DNA of 64,000 bases from an uncultured Oscillospiraceae bacterium (GCA_947627735.1 CANQXG010000012.1:1-64000); one strand, 5' to 3'. Shown: positions 6,768 through 15,141, counted from the stretch's first letter. Notes: generated from the letters alone by a model not told the origin. Numbers and translations: made by a program.

Positions 6768-7181
6768 ATGTTCGATATGATCCCTTTCGTCAGCAACCGT
6801 CCCTATAAGTCCACCGAGAGCTGGGACCCGTTCCAGGAGTTCTTCGGCACGGTGGCCCACGCCGCCGCCACCGACATCCGGGAGACGGACGACGCGTTCG
6901 CCATCGAGACCGAGCTGCCCGGCTATGACAAGGACGAGATCACCGTCAGCATGAAGGAGGGCGTCCTCACCGTCCGGGCCGAGCACAAGGCCGACGACAA
7001 GAGCGAGAAGAAGGGCTATATCCGCCGGGAGCGGTCCTTCTCCACCGTGGAGCGCCGGTTCGAGGTGTCCGGCGTGGACGCCGGGGCCATCCGGGCCCAG
7101 TACGTCAACGGCGTGCTGACCCTGACCCTGCCCAAGCTGCCGGAGGTCGTCCCCCAGCAGTACCAGATCGAGATCCAGTAA
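6768..7181 (+). CDS. hsp20: Small heat-shock protein (Hsp20/alpha-crystallin)
   Basis: An ATP-independent holdase of 137 residues. The alpha-crystallin domain spans about residues 37-125: DIRETDDAFAIETELPGYDKDEITVSM, LTVRAEH, IRRERSFSTVERRF, and the GVLTLTLPK strand that marks the family. A short tail (YQIEIQ) holds the I-x-I motif used for oligomer contacts. GGAGG at 6753-6757 supports ATG 6768; an earlier in-frame start at 6708 would run through the promoter. Control by HrcA through the perfect CIRCE is direct from sequence. It is a single-gene unit with its own terminator. Confidence 0.96.
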   Translation: MFDMIPFVSNRPYKSTESWDPFQEFFGTVAHAAATDIRETDDAFAIETELPGYDKDEITVSMKEGVLTVRAEHKADDKSEKKGYIRRERSFSTVERRFEVSGVDAGAIRAQYVNGVLTLTLPKLPEVVPQQYQIEIQ

Positions 7182-7205
7182 GTCTTCCCTGCCCCTCATT
7201 TCCCC

Positions 7206-7240
7206 GGGCGGCGCGTCTTTCGGCGCGCCGCCCTCTTTTT
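7206..7240 (+). terminator. hsp20 terminator
   Basis: Arms GGGCGGCGCG (7206-7215) and CGCGCCGCCC (7224-7233), then CTTTTT. Confidence 0.85.
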
Positions 7241-7290
7241 GCGCCCGGCGGTCCGCTTACCGCCGGTGAGGGACGACAAACGGCAAAATA

Positions 7291-7325
7291 CCCCGCCCCC
7301 GCCGCCGCCCGGCGGGGCATTTTTG
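7291..7325 (+). terminator. Second terminator-like hairpin after hsp20
   Basis: CCCCGCC (7291-7297) pairs with GGCGGGG (7311-7317) and is followed by CATTTTT. It shields the next operon from readthrough. Confidence 0.5.
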
Positions 7326-7364
7326 TGCGTCCTGACAGGAAAAATGTCAATTTCACAAATCCCC

Positions 7365-7393
7365 TTGCATATCATAGATAAACGTGATAACAT
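7365..7393 (+). promoter_or_regulatory. Promoter of the ACT-hom-lysC operon
   Basis: TTGCAT (7365-7370), 17 bases, TAACAT (7388-7393), 45 bases before the first gene. I see no lysine riboswitch or T-box in the short leader. Confidence 0.6.
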
Positions 7394-7437
7394 ACACGGC
7401 ACGCGGACAAATGCCCGCGTAAGGGGGACGTTTTCGC

Positions 7438-7884
7438 ATGGCTGGCAACGATCGCGGACAGTTCTATCTTGTGGAAGGCAGCGCCCTGCCGGAGGTGTTC
7501 ATCCGGGTCACCCAGGCCCGGGAGCTTCTGGACACAGGCCGGGCACAGACCGTGGCGGAGGCCGCCGAGATGGTGGGCATCTCCCGGTCCGCGTACTACA
7601 AATATAAAAACGCCGTCATGCCCTTCCAGAACGTGGCGGGGGGCCACATCGTGACCTTCCAGATCATGCTCCGCCACCAGATGGGCATCCTGAGCGAGGT
7701 GCTGGCGGTGTTCGCCGACACCGGCGCCAATATCCTCACCATCAACCAGGGGATCCCCACCAACGGGGCCGCGCCGGTGACCATCACGGCGGACCTGACC
7801 GCGCTGGATACCTCTGCGGAGACGTTCCTGACCATGCTTTCCGCCATCGACGGGGTCATAAAGGCCGCCATCGCGGCGGGATGA
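7438..7884 (+). CDS. ACT domain protein (PheB/UPF0735 type)
   Basis: A 148-residue protein. The first half carries an HTH-like segment (QTVAEAAEMVGISRSAYYKYK), and the second half is an ACT domain (IVTFQIMLRHQMGILSEVLAVFADTGANILTINQ). ACT domains bind amino acids as allosteric sensors. The combination matches the PheB/UPF0735 family found beside hom or pheA in Firmicutes. It is 13 bases upstream of hom, so it is made with the enzymes of threonine/methionine synthesis. A role as amino-acid-responsive regulator or as an allosteric partner of the homoserine dehydrogenase fits the context but is inferred. Confidence 0.88.
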   Translation: MAGNDRGQFYLVEGSALPEVFIRVTQARELLDTGRAQTVAEAAEMVGISRSAYYKYKNAVMPFQNVAGGHIVTFQIMLRHQMGILSEVLAVFADTGANILTINQGIPTNGAAPVTITADLTALDTSAETFLTMLSAIDGVIKAAIAAG

Positions 7885-7897
7885 GAGGAGCGAAGGG

Positions 7898-9094
7898 ATG
7901 ATAAAATACGCGATACTGGGCTTCGGCGTGGTGGGCGGCGGCCTGGCCGAGGTCATGGCCGACCAGCGGGAAAAGCTGGCCGCGGCCGCCGGCGAGGAGA
8001 TGGAGCTGGGATATATCCTGGTCCGACACGATTACCCGGACAGCCCCTGGCGGGACAAGCTGGTCCGGGATTTTGCCGTTATCGAGCACGATCCGGACGT
8101 GGCCGTGGTGGCGGAGGTCATCGGCGGCGTGGGTCCGGCCTATGAATACTCCCGCCGGGCCATCCTGGCGGGCAAGAGCGTGGTCTCCAGCAACAAGCAG
8201 CTGGTGGCCGAGCACGGGGCGGAGCTGGCGGCCCTGGCCCGGGAGCACGGCGTCAGCTACCTGTTCGAGGGCAGCGTGGGCGGGGGCATCCCCCTGCTGC
8301 GGCCCCTGTGCCGGTGCCTGGCGGCCAACCGCATCGACGAGGTGTACGGCATCCTGAACGGCACTACCAACTATATCCTCACCGCCATGGACCAGCGTGG
8401 ACGGGCCTATGCCGACGCCCTCAGGACGGCCCAGGAGCTGGGCTACGCCGAGGCGGACCCCACTGCCGACGTGGAGGGCATCGACGCCTGCCGCAAGACC
8501 GCCATCCTGGCGGACCTGTCCTTTGGCCGGAACCTGTCCCCGGAGGACATCCCCAGCCGGGGCATCACTGCCGTGGCCCCCGCCGATCTGGAGCTGGCCC
8601 GGGCCATGGGCTATACGGTGAAGCTGCTGGGCCGGGCGGCCCGGACGGAGGAGGGCGTGTGCGCCTTCGTGGAGCCCCACCTGGTCCCGGAAAGCCACAT
8701 CCTGGCGTCGGTGAACGGGGTGATGAACGCCTGCGCCATCCGGGGAAGCGCCGTGGGCGAGGTGGTGCTGTGCGGTCCCGGGGCGGGGGCGCATCCCACC
8801 GCCAGCGCCGTGGCCGCGGACATCGCCGACGCGGTGCGCCACAGGGCTGATCCCCAGGTGCCCGATCTGGGCACGCCGGGGGACAAGCCCCTGCCGGCGG
8901 ACGAGCTGTGCTCCCGGTGGTACGTGCGGGCCAAGTGCGGCCCGGAGGCGGTCTCCGCCGCGTTCCCCGGCGCGGAGCCGGTGTACGGCTCCACGGGGGA
9001 GTGCGGTTTTCTCACCGCCATGCTGGACCGGCGGCAGCTGGAAAAGAAGCTGGCCGCGGTGGATGGCCGTGCCGCCTACCGGGTGCTGGCATAG
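7898..9094 (+). CDS. hom: Homoserine dehydrogenase
   Basis: It reduces aspartate semialdehyde to homoserine with NAD(P)H, the branch step to threonine and methionine. Seen in the 398 residues: the dinucleotide loop YAILGFGVVGGG, SSNKQLVAEHG, SVGGGIPLLRPL, the family signature GILNGTTNYIL, and the active-site stretch AEADPTADVEGIDACRKTAIL with its Asp/Lys pair. It is shorter than the usual 430, and the C-terminal part after residue about 330 is a reduced version of the ACT domain. It sits between an ACT protein and lysC in one operon (gaps of 13 and 49 bases). Confidence 0.95.
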   Translation: MIKYAILGFGVVGGGLAEVMADQREKLAAAAGEEMELGYILVRHDYPDSPWRDKLVRDFAVIEHDPDVAVVAEVIGGVGPAYEYSRRAILAGKSVVSSNKQLVAEHGAELAALAREHGVSYLFEGSVGGGIPLLRPLCRCLAANRIDEVYGILNGTTNYILTAMDQRGRAYADALRTAQELGYAEADPTADVEGIDACRKTAILADLSFGRNLSPEDIPSRGITAVAPADLELARAMGYTVKLLGRAARTEEGVCAFVEPHLVPESHILASVNGVMNACAIRGSAVGEVVLCGPGAGAHPTASAVAADIADAVRHRADPQVPDLGTPGDKPLPADELCSRWYVRAKCGPEAVSAAFPGAEPVYGSTGECGFLTAMLDRRQLEKKLAAVDGRAAYRVLA

Positions 9095-9143
9095 TATGGA
9101 GGGGCGCAAGCCCGCAGCTGAAATTTAAGGAGACTGGATATAT

Positions 9144-10352
9144 ATGCTGATCGTACAGAAATTCGGAGGCTCCTCCGTGGCGGACGCCGGGCGCATCCGA
9201 AACGTGGCGGGGATCATCGCCGAGAGCTATCTGCTGGGCAACGAGACCGTGGTGGTCCTGTCCGCCCAGGGCGATACCACCGACGACCTGCTGGACAAGG
9301 CCGCCGAGATCAATCCGTCGCCGTCCAAGCGGGAGCTGGATATGCTGCTGGCCACCGGCGAGCAGCAGTCCATCGCCCTGATGGCCATGTGCCTGGAGGG
9401 CATGGGCCTGCCGGTGGTGTCCCTCACCGGCTGGCAGGTGGGCGTCCGCACCGACGCCAATTACGGCACGGCCCGCATCCGCCGGGTGGACACCGAGCGG
9501 CTGCGCCGGGAGCTGGACAAAAAGCGGATCGTGCTGGTGGCCGGGTTCCAGGGCGTGAACAAGATCGACGACTACACCACCCTGGGCCGGGGCGGCAGCG
9601 ATACCACCGCCGTGGCCCTGGCCGCGGCCCTGCACGCCGACCGCTGCCAGATCTTCACGGACGTGGAGGGCGTGTACACCGCCGATCCCCGGAAGGTGCC
9701 GGGGGCGCGGAAGCTGGAAGAGATCACCTACGACGAGATGCTGGAGCTGGCCAGCATGGGCGCCCAGGTGCTGATGAACCGCTCCGTACAGCTGGCCAAG
9801 CGGTACGGGGTGGAATTGGAGGTGCTCTCCTCGCTGGTGAGAGCGCCCGGTACAAAGGTCAAGGAGGTTACGAAGAACATGGAAGAGATGAAAGTGACCG
9901 GCATCGCCAAGGACGACAAGGTGGCCCGGCTGACCGCCGTGGGCGTGCCCGACCGGCCCGGCTCCGCCTTTAAGGTGCTCAACGCCGTCTCCCGCGCCGG
10001 CATCAACGTGGATATGATCATCCAGGCCGACACCACCGCCTCCACCAACGACATGAGCTTCACCGTGGCCGAGGCGGACGCGGACGCGGCCTATAAGGCC
10101 CTGACCGACCGGCAGGCGGCCATCGGCTTCGACCACGTGACCGTGGACAAGAGCATCGCCAAGGTCAGCGTGGTGGGCGCGGGGATGATGAGTTCCGTGG
10201 GCATCGCGTCGCTGGTGTTCGAGGCCCTCAACGACGAGCACATCAACATCCAGATGATAAACTCCAGCGAGGTGAAGATCTCCTGCGTCATCGACGCGGC
10301 CAGCGCCGATCGGGCCGTGGCCGCCATCCACCGGAAGTTCTTTGAAACGTAA
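9144..10352 (+). CDS. lysC: Aspartate kinase
   Basis: It phosphorylates aspartate, the first step toward lysine, threonine and methionine. Residues 1-235 are the kinase domain: VQKFGGSSVAD, the GRGGSDTTAVALAAAL loop, and IFTDVEGVYTADPR. Two ACT domains follow (about 260-325, VPDRPGSAFKVLNAVSRAGINVDMI; and 335-402, SSVGIASLVFEALNDEHINIQMIN), which bind lysine and/or threonine for feedback. Length 402 is normal for the Bacillus LysC type. It is the last gene of the operon with hom. An internal start for a separate beta subunit, known in Bacillus, is possible near residue 245 (MEEMKVTG) but has no strong ribosome site. Confidence 0.96.
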   Translation: MLIVQKFGGSSVADAGRIRNVAGIIAESYLLGNETVVVLSAQGDTTDDLLDKAAEINPSPSKRELDMLLATGEQQSIALMAMCLEGMGLPVVSLTGWQVGVRTDANYGTARIRRVDTERLRRELDKKRIVLVAGFQGVNKIDDYTTLGRGGSDTTAVALAAALHADRCQIFTDVEGVYTADPRKVPGARKLEEITYDEMLELASMGAQVLMNRSVQLAKRYGVELEVLSSLVRAPGTKVKEVTKNMEEMKVTGIAKDDKVARLTAVGVPDRPGSAFKVLNAVSRAGINVDMIIQADTTASTNDMSFTVAEADADAAYKALTDRQAAIGFDHVTVDKSIAKVSVVGAGMMSSVGIASLVFEALNDEHINIQMINSSEVKISCVIDAASADRAVAAIHRKFFET

Positions 10353-10369
10353 AACCACCCACATAGACC

Positions 10370-10407
10370 GCGCCCCCGTCCGTCGGACGGGGGCGCCAGG
10401 GTTTTTT
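10370..10407 (+). terminator. Terminator of the hom-lysC operon
   Basis: Arms GCGCCCCCGTCC (10370-10381) and GGACGGGGGCGC (10385-10396), then CAGGGTTTTTT. It may also serve the gene converging from the right. Confidence 0.85.
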
Positions 10408-10652
10408 CAGGGCAGCTTCGTGGCCTGGGCCTGGGTGATCTTCATCTTCACGCCCCGGGAGGCCAGGGCGCTCTCCAGCCACTGCTCCAGCCGGGAGGCA
10501 TTGGCGTTGATATACTTCACCGCCAGGTCCTCCTTGGCGCTGTCCGGCAGCGCCCGGGCCATCATGGCCGCGGGGCCGGCCATGCCCCCGGCCAGGGCGT
10601 TGATGACCGCGTCGAAGTCCACGTCGCTGACATTGAATCGCAATTCTACCAT
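10407..10652 (-). CDS. Small conserved-looking protein of unknown function
   Basis: An 81-residue frame with GC-rich codon use like its neighbours and a start preceded by GGAGCACAGAT on the minus strand. The protein is mostly helical (DFDAVINALAGGMAGPAAMMARAL, SAKEDLAVKYINANASRLEQWLESALASRGV), with no signal peptide, cysteines or known motif. I do not recognise the family. It converges on lysC and shares the hairpin between them. A structural or accessory cytoplasmic protein is as far as the sequence goes. Confidence 0.6.
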   Translation of the reverse strand: MVELRFNVSDVDFDAVINALAGGMAGPAAMMARALPDSAKEDLAVKYINANASRLEQWLESALASRGVKMKITQAQATKLP

Positions 10653-10769
10653 ATCTGTGCTCCTGATACGTATTTTCCGCCCCCGCTCAGGGGCGGGCTG
10701 AGGCCGCTCGCCGGTATCAGTATAGCATATTCTCCCCGGTTTTGCACCCCGCTGTCCAACTGGATGGGA

Positions 10770-10798
10770 TTGACAATTTCGGTTTGATGGGATAAACT
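10770..10798 (+). promoter_or_regulatory. Promoter of the MarR gene
   Basis: TTGACA (10770-10775), 17 bases, TAAACT (10793-10798). The gene begins 39 bases further on, behind GGAGG. Confidence 0.75.
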
Positions 10799-10836
10799 GA
10801 TATAACAGTGAGTAAAATCTGACGGAGGCGACCGAT

Positions 10837-11262
10837 ATGCTGTTCCAGAGTCTGAAGACGCTGTATGAAAAAGTGCGGCTGAAGAACTACCGGGACCTGT
10901 TCAGCCGCGTGAAGGAGCGGGACGGCTCCCTGAGCGCCACGGAGGCCTATGCCGCCGACGTGATCTACCTGCTGGGCGACCCCACGGTCAGCGCCTTTGC
11001 CGAAACCCTGGGCATCTCCCAGCCCAACGCCACCTATAAGATCAACAACCTGGCCTCCAAGGGCTATGCCGTGCGCACCGCCTCCGACACGGACCGGCGG
11101 GAGTGCCGGGTGTCCGTGGGGGAGCGGTTCTATTCCTATTACGATACGGATTACCCCTTCATCGCCGAGAGCGTGGAGCAGCTGAAGAAGAAATATTCCC
11201 CGGAGGAGCTGGCCCTGCTGGAGCGGATGGTGGAGGACATGATCCAGTTCATGGAGCAATAG
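10837..11262 (+). CDS. MarR family transcriptional regulator
   Basis: A 141-residue winged-helix protein. The recognition helix region is SAFAETLGISQPNATYKINNLASKGYAVRTASDTDRREC, and the wing ends with the usual DRRE. Dimer helices lie at both ends. MarR proteins repress efflux, stress or fatty-acid genes and release DNA on ligand binding; the ligand cannot be read here. It stands alone with its own promoter, so the targets are probably elsewhere. Its last codons and stop (TAG 11260-11262) lie inside hairpin A of a repeat element, which suggests that the repeat landed at the 3' end. Confidence 0.92.
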   Translation: MLFQSLKTLYEKVRLKNYRDLFSRVKERDGSLSATEAYAADVIYLLGDPTVSAFAETLGISQPNATYKINNLASKGYAVRTASDTDRRECRVSVGERFYSYYDTDYPFIAESVEQLKKKYSPEELALLERMVEDMIQFMEQ

Positions 11263-11334
11263 CCGCTGGCTATTGCTCCTCTCAAGATGCCGGTCGTGCT
11301 CCCGGCCTGCGCCGGAACCGCACGACATGGCGCA
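11254..11334 (+). repeat. Two-hairpin repeat, copy upstream of tRNA-Ala
   Basis: Hairpin A: GAGCAATAGCC pairs with GGCTATTGCTC (11254-11277). Hairpin B: outer stem GTCGTGC (11293-11299) with GCACGAC (11320-11326), inner stem CCGGC with GCCGG, and the conserved unpaired TC and AACC. The same design occurs twice at 39058-39219 with different stem bases that still pair. It lies about 100 bases before tRNA-Ala in the same orientation. Confidence 0.7.
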
Positions 11335-11383
11335 ATAGAAGCAACTTGCGTTTGTAGTTTTTTCCCGCCGGGCGAAAAAAACA

Positions 11384-11412
11384 TTGACAACCGACCTCCA
11401 ATCTGTTATGAT
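11384..11412 (+). promoter_or_regulatory. tRNA-Ala promoter
   Basis: TTGACA (11384-11389), 17 bases, TATGAT (11407-11412), 18 bases before the tRNA. Confidence 0.9.
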
Positions 11413-11429
11413 GTATCCCGTTCCGGGAT

Positions 11430-11505
<76 letters not shown>

Positions 11506-11548
11506 AGAGAAAGAGCATTGGCAAAGGCCAATGCTCTTTCTCTTTTTT
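11506..11548 (+). terminator. tRNA-Ala terminator
   Basis: Perfect 17-base arms (11506-11522 and 11527-11543, loop AAAG) followed by TTTTT. Confidence 0.95.
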
Positions 11549-11591
11549 GCCGGATATGCGTCTGGCCGTGTGACGCATTATCCTGTCAACG

Positions 11592-11617
11592 AGGCCCGCC
11601 GCCAAGGTGGGCCTTTT
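11592..11617 (+). terminator. Small terminator-like hairpin
   Basis: AGGCCCGCC (11592-11600) pairs with GGTGGGCCT (11606-11614), followed by TTTAT. It may be a second stop after tRNA-Ala. Confidence 0.45.
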
Positions 11618-11698
11618 ATCATATACAAAATATACAAATCCAACCCGGAGAGAGGTGATAGACCTTTCTTTCCTAAACGTTTCCTGTACGAATAGCTT

Positions 11699-12613
11699 TT
11701 ACAGAATAACACAAAGCAGCGGCAAGGTCGCTACCGAAAACAGGGTAGACGCAAAGACGAGCCGGGATGCAAACAGGCTGTCGCAGCCATACTGCTCCGC
11801 CAGGATCGAGGTGGTACTTCCGGCAGGCATACCGGTCATCAGTACGCTGATGCTTTTCAGCAGAGGATCGATGGGCAGGAAGTAGAGGACGCCATAGACA
11901 GCCAATGGAAAGGCAACCAAGCGCAGGAAGCAGAACCAGAGGACCTTTGGGTCAAAAAGAGAGCCTATGCTTGCCCCCGCCAGAATGGAACCGATCACCA
12001 GCATGGACACAGGGATGCAGCAGCGGCTCAACGCGGCCACAGTCTCCAGCGCAAAACCTGGAAGCTCTACCGGTAGGACCATGAGAGCCAGCCCGACAAA
12101 GATGGCGATGATGCAGGGGTGGACCGCCAGCTTTTTCAGAGCATCCTTCCGCTCCACGTTTGTGAACAGGCTCAAGCCCGCCGTCCACTCGGTAAAACGG
12201 ATCGGTATCTGAAAGATAGATGTGTACATGACGCCCATGCTGCCATAGAGCGCCTCCGCGACCGGCAGACCGATAAAGCTGGAATTGGAGCAGATCATGC
12301 CATAAGACAGGACGCTGCTCTTTGCTCGTTCAAACCGCCGAAACAGCACACGGTTGCCGAGGATAGCAGCGATCTGGATGACGGTACAGATACAAAAAGC
12401 ATATAGGCAGTTTCTCATAAAGTCCGCTGTGACAGAGGCTCGGCCAAGAAAGGAATTGACAATGTTGCAGGGGAGGATGAGGTCGATGAGCAGCGCGGAA
12501 AGGCACTTGCGGCCTGCTCCATTTATGACACCCAGCTTTGCCAGCAGGATCCCCAGCAGAATAAGGATAAAAAGCTGCGATTGCAGCGTGAGCATTTTCA
12601 CAAAAACGTCCAT
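11699..12613 (-). CDS. AEC family (auxin efflux carrier-like) permease
   Basis: A 304-residue membrane protein with about ten hydrophobic segments in two halves, as in the AEC/BASS-related fold: QSQLFILILLGILLAKLG at the start, the loop SALLIDLILPCNIVNSFL, then YGMICSNSSFIGLPVAEALYG, and MLVIGSILAGASI and LMTGMPAGSTTSILAEQYG in the second half. Bacterial AEC members export or exchange carboxylates such as malate, malonate or lactate. GGAGG stands before ATG 12613; an upstream in-frame start lacks one. It diverges from a 2-hydroxyacid dehydrogenase 167 bases away, so transport of a hydroxy- or keto-acid is a fair inference. The DNA is less GC-rich than the flanks. Confidence 0.9.
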   Translation of the reverse strand: MDVFVKMLTLQSQLFILILLGILLAKLGVINGAGRKCLSALLIDLILPCNIVNSFLGRASVTADFMRNCLYAFCICTVIQIAAILGNRVLFRRFERAKSSVLSYGMICSNSSFIGLPVAEALYGSMGVMYTSIFQIPIRFTEWTAGLSLFTNVERKDALKKLAVHPCIIAIFVGLALMVLPVELPGFALETVAALSRCCIPVSMLVIGSILAGASIGSLFDPKVLWFCFLRLVAFPLAVYGVLYFLPIDPLLKSISVLMTGMPAGSTTSILAEQYGCDSLFASRLVFASTLFSVATLPLLCVIL

Positions 12614-12779
12614 ATCCGGCGCCTCCTTTTGACGAAAGCATATCACAGTCTGGCCCCTGGTGTGAAATACCGTTATCAGAAGAAGTTTATACCCTGAGAG
12701 TATGAACTTCCGAGTAAAACAGTATTAGACGCATGAACAACACTGTGTTATGCTGGGCAGGACAAAAGGAGGCGTCAAA

Positions 12780-13679
12780 ATGACCGTATATTTGAGTGAG
12801 CATATCGCACCGTCGGCGTACAAGCGGCTGGCATCACATTTTACTATCGTGGATAATTTCGACCACCCGGAGGATCTGGATGCCATTATCGTCCGCCGGG
12901 CCCATGTGACCGGGGACGTGATCGACCGTGCCAAGAAGCTGAAGATCATCTCCATGCATGGAGTGGGTCTGGACACCATCGACGTGGAGGCCGCCCAAAG
13001 TCATGGCGTTCCCGTGATGAACGTACCCGGAGGCAGCGCAGAATCTGTGGCGGAGCTTGCAGTCACATATCTGATGGCTTTGAGTCGGAAACTGCTCCCC
13101 ATCGACCGCGGCCTGCGGGAGGGACGGTATCACCACTTTGGAGAGACCTCTCTCATAGGCACAGAACTCTACGGCAAAAAGCTGGGCCTGGTAGGTGCAG
13201 GCCACATCGCCGGACGAGTAGCAGAGATCATGCGCGGCGCTTTTTTATGTGATGTTTGGTGCTGGAATCCCCATAAGAATGCCGACGAGCTGGCGGCAAT
13301 GGGCTACAAAAAGATGGATACCCTGGAGCAGCTTTTTCATGACATGGATATGGTCAGCATCCACATTCCGCTCACGGACAGCACACGGGACCTTATCAGC
13401 TATCCAGTCTTTGAAAACGCTAACCCCTCTCTGCTACTGGCCAACACCTCCAGAGGCGGGGTAGTAGACGAGGGCGCTCTCTATGACGCTCTGACCACCG
13501 GTAAGATACGAGCCGCGGCGTCGGACGTATTTGTTTCCGAACCTCCGGCAAAGGACGCACCGCTGCTGACCTTGGACAACTTTATTGCCACGCTCCACAT
13601 CGGAGGCAGTACGAATGAGGCGTTGGATCGGGTGAGCAACGCGGCAGTAGATCATGTAATGGAGGTCCTGTGTCCTTGA
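12780..13679 (+). CDS. D-isomer-specific 2-hydroxyacid dehydrogenase
   Basis: A 299-residue NAD-dependent oxidoreductase that interconverts a D-2-hydroxyacid and a 2-ketoacid. Seen: KIISMHGVGLDTIDVEAA, the NAD loop LGLVGAGHIAGRVAEIM (GxGxxA/G), MVSIHIPLTDSTRDLI with substrate-binding residues, LLANTSRGGVVDEGAL with the catalytic Arg, and LHIGGSTNEA with the catalytic His. It is closest by pattern to phosphoglycerate-dehydrogenase-like enzymes without the ACT tail. ATG 12780 follows AAAAGGAGG; the frame's earlier ATG at 12750 does not. It lies between a divergent permease and a LysR gene. Confidence 0.92.
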   Translation: MTVYLSEHIAPSAYKRLASHFTIVDNFDHPEDLDAIIVRRAHVTGDVIDRAKKLKIISMHGVGLDTIDVEAAQSHGVPVMNVPGGSAESVAELAVTYLMALSRKLLPIDRGLREGRYHHFGETSLIGTELYGKKLGLVGAGHIAGRVAEIMRGAFLCDVWCWNPHKNADELAAMGYKKMDTLEQLFHDMDMVSIHIPLTDSTRDLISYPVFENANPSLLLANTSRGGVVDEGALYDALTTGKIRAAASDVFVSEPPAKDAPLLTLDNFIATLHIGGSTNEALDRVSNAAVDHVMEVLCP

Positions 13680-13738
13680 CGGGACTGCGTTTCAGCGGTA
13701 TCATATCCATAGGATCATACTTTTGAGGTATATGCCGC

Positions 13739-14974
13739 ATGGAACTGCGTCAACTGGAAAACTTCCTGAAGATCGCGGAATATGAAAACATCACGCAGGC
13801 TGCCGAAGCTCTGCACATGAGCCAGCCTCCCCTCACCCGGCAGCTTCAGGCATTGGAGGCGGAACTGGGTACAGAGTTGTTTGTCCGGGAGAAAAAACGC
13901 CTGCATATCACAGAGGCGGGACGATTCTTCCGCCAGCAGGCCGAGCAAATACTGGCCCTGGCAGACAAGACGGCAGAGCAGGTACGCCAAATTGGTGAGG
14001 GACTGACCGGTACGCTGTACATCGGCTCTATCGAGACAGCGGGACCGGCGCTCCTGCCCAAATGGCTGGAAGGCTTCAAGGCCCGTTGGCCGGACGTGCG
14101 ATACAGCCTGTGGAGCGGCAACTCCGATGACGTGATAGAAAGATTGGAAAAGGGCCTGGTAGATGTCGCTCTCATCCGGGAACCGTTCAACGGGGAGAAA
14201 TTCGAGTCCGTTCACATTCTGGATGAGCCATGGGCGGCGCTGGTGCGTATAGATCATGCCCTTTCGAACGCGGACAGCTTAACGCTGGCCCAGTTGGCAG
14301 GCGCAGAATTGATCGTTCCCATCCGCCGCAGCACCGAGGTCGCCCGCTGGTTCTCGGAGGCGGGCATGGAGGCAGACATATCCTGTCAGTACGCGCCTCT
14401 GATAAATGGCGTCATTCTGGCAGAGCAGGGCCTGGGGGTGACTATCTGCCCGGCCTCGGCGGGCGATATGCTCTCCGGCCGGCCGCTGGTGATGCGTCCG
14501 CTGGTGGATGCGCCAGCTCCCGGCGTGGCCCTGATCTGGCAAAGAAGCGCACGTTTGAGCGCCCCGGCAGAAAAATTCATCGAATATATTAAGACTCTCC
14601 CATTTTCATCACACGCGGCACAGACGGGAAGTCCGTCACTGCCGTTTCAGCAAACGCTGTTTGAACGCTCTTATCCTCTGCCCGTAACGGCTGTAAAGAC
14701 AATGACGCATAAAGTCATCCCGATCGCGGCGCCTTCGGCAAAGTCTGAAACGGCATTCAGAACGGCATTATTATTTAGTTCCGTGTGGCCGATCAAGCTC
14801 GCCGCGAACCAAAAACCCGCCCCTGTCAGCAGAAGCAAGTGGACACGCTTCGTATATCGTTCTGTTCCCATATTCATGTACTCCGCCGCTTTTAATACGG
14901 TCTCCTTTGTTTCTTTATCCATGTTCCCGCTCTTCCTCTCTCCATCGATAAGTTCCCGAAGATCCACCTCATAG
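13739..14974 (+). CDS. LysR family regulator with a run-on C-terminus
   Basis: Residues 1-60 are the LysR winged helix (MELRQLENFLKIAEYENITQAAEALHMSQPPLTRQLQALE). Residues 90-288 are the periplasmic-binding-like effector domain (TGTLYIGSIETAGPALLP, VDVALIREPF, GVTICPASAG). A typical protein would end near residue 290 (IEYIKTLPF). Here the frame continues for about 120 more codons, to 411, of which the last hundred are antisense to the XRE gene at 14671-15141, giving a Ser/Pro-rich tail without a domain. The natural stop seems lost, by deletion or insertion at about 14,605-14,670. LysR proteins usually control the adjacent operon, here the dehydrogenase and perhaps the permease. Confidence 0.8.
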   Translation: MELRQLENFLKIAEYENITQAAEALHMSQPPLTRQLQALEAELGTELFVREKKRLHITEAGRFFRQQAEQILALADKTAEQVRQIGEGLTGTLYIGSIETAGPALLPKWLEGFKARWPDVRYSLWSGNSDDVIERLEKGLVDVALIREPFNGEKFESVHILDEPWAALVRIDHALSNADSLTLAQLAGAELIVPIRRSTEVARWFSEAGMEADISCQYAPLINGVILAEQGLGVTICPASAGDMLSGRPLVMRPLVDAPAPGVALIWQRSARLSAPAEKFIEYIKTLPFSSHAAQTGSPSLPFQQTLFERSYPLPVTAVKTMTHKVIPIAAPSAKSETAFRTALLFSSVWPIKLAANQKPAPVSRSKWTRFVYRSVPIFMYSAAFNTVSFVSLSMFPLFLSPSISSRRSTS

Positions 14975-15141
14975 AAATCCGCAAGGCCAATGAGGATATC
15001 CAAATCGGGCATGTTGTTTCCGTTTTCCCACCGTGAAACGGTGCGGGGAGAAACATAGAACTTCTCTGCCAGCTGTTCCTGCGTCAGCCCTTTGCCCTTG
15101 CGAAGTCATTTCAAAAACTTGCCTGTCTTTTGCTGATCCAT
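14671..15141 (-). pseudogene. XRE regulator with membrane segments, broken by an early stop
   Basis: Reading from ATG 15141, behind GGAGG, gives MDQQKTGKFLK, then an in-frame TGA (15108-15106), then LRKGKGLTQEQLAEKFYVSPRTVSRWENG, a clear XRE helix-turn-helix, and on to residue 156. The later part has two hydrophobic stretches (VHLLLLTGAGFWFAASLIG and IGMTLCVIVFTAVTG), as in XRE proteins of gut clostridia with a C-terminal membrane anchor. The usual sequence at the stop is a Glu (FLKELRK), so this is a nonsense change. Translation could restart at ATG 15012, but that product lacks the HTH. It is antisense to the run-on tail of the LysR gene. Confidence 0.75.

Noticed and set aside
7365-7437. 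A lysine riboswitch or T-box before the hom-lysC operon
   Set aside because: The leader between promoter and start codon is only about 40 bases, too short for either.
9012-10364. A 450-codon minus-strand frame opposite lysC
   Set aside because: Antisense artefact; the plus strand encodes a complete aspartate kinase.
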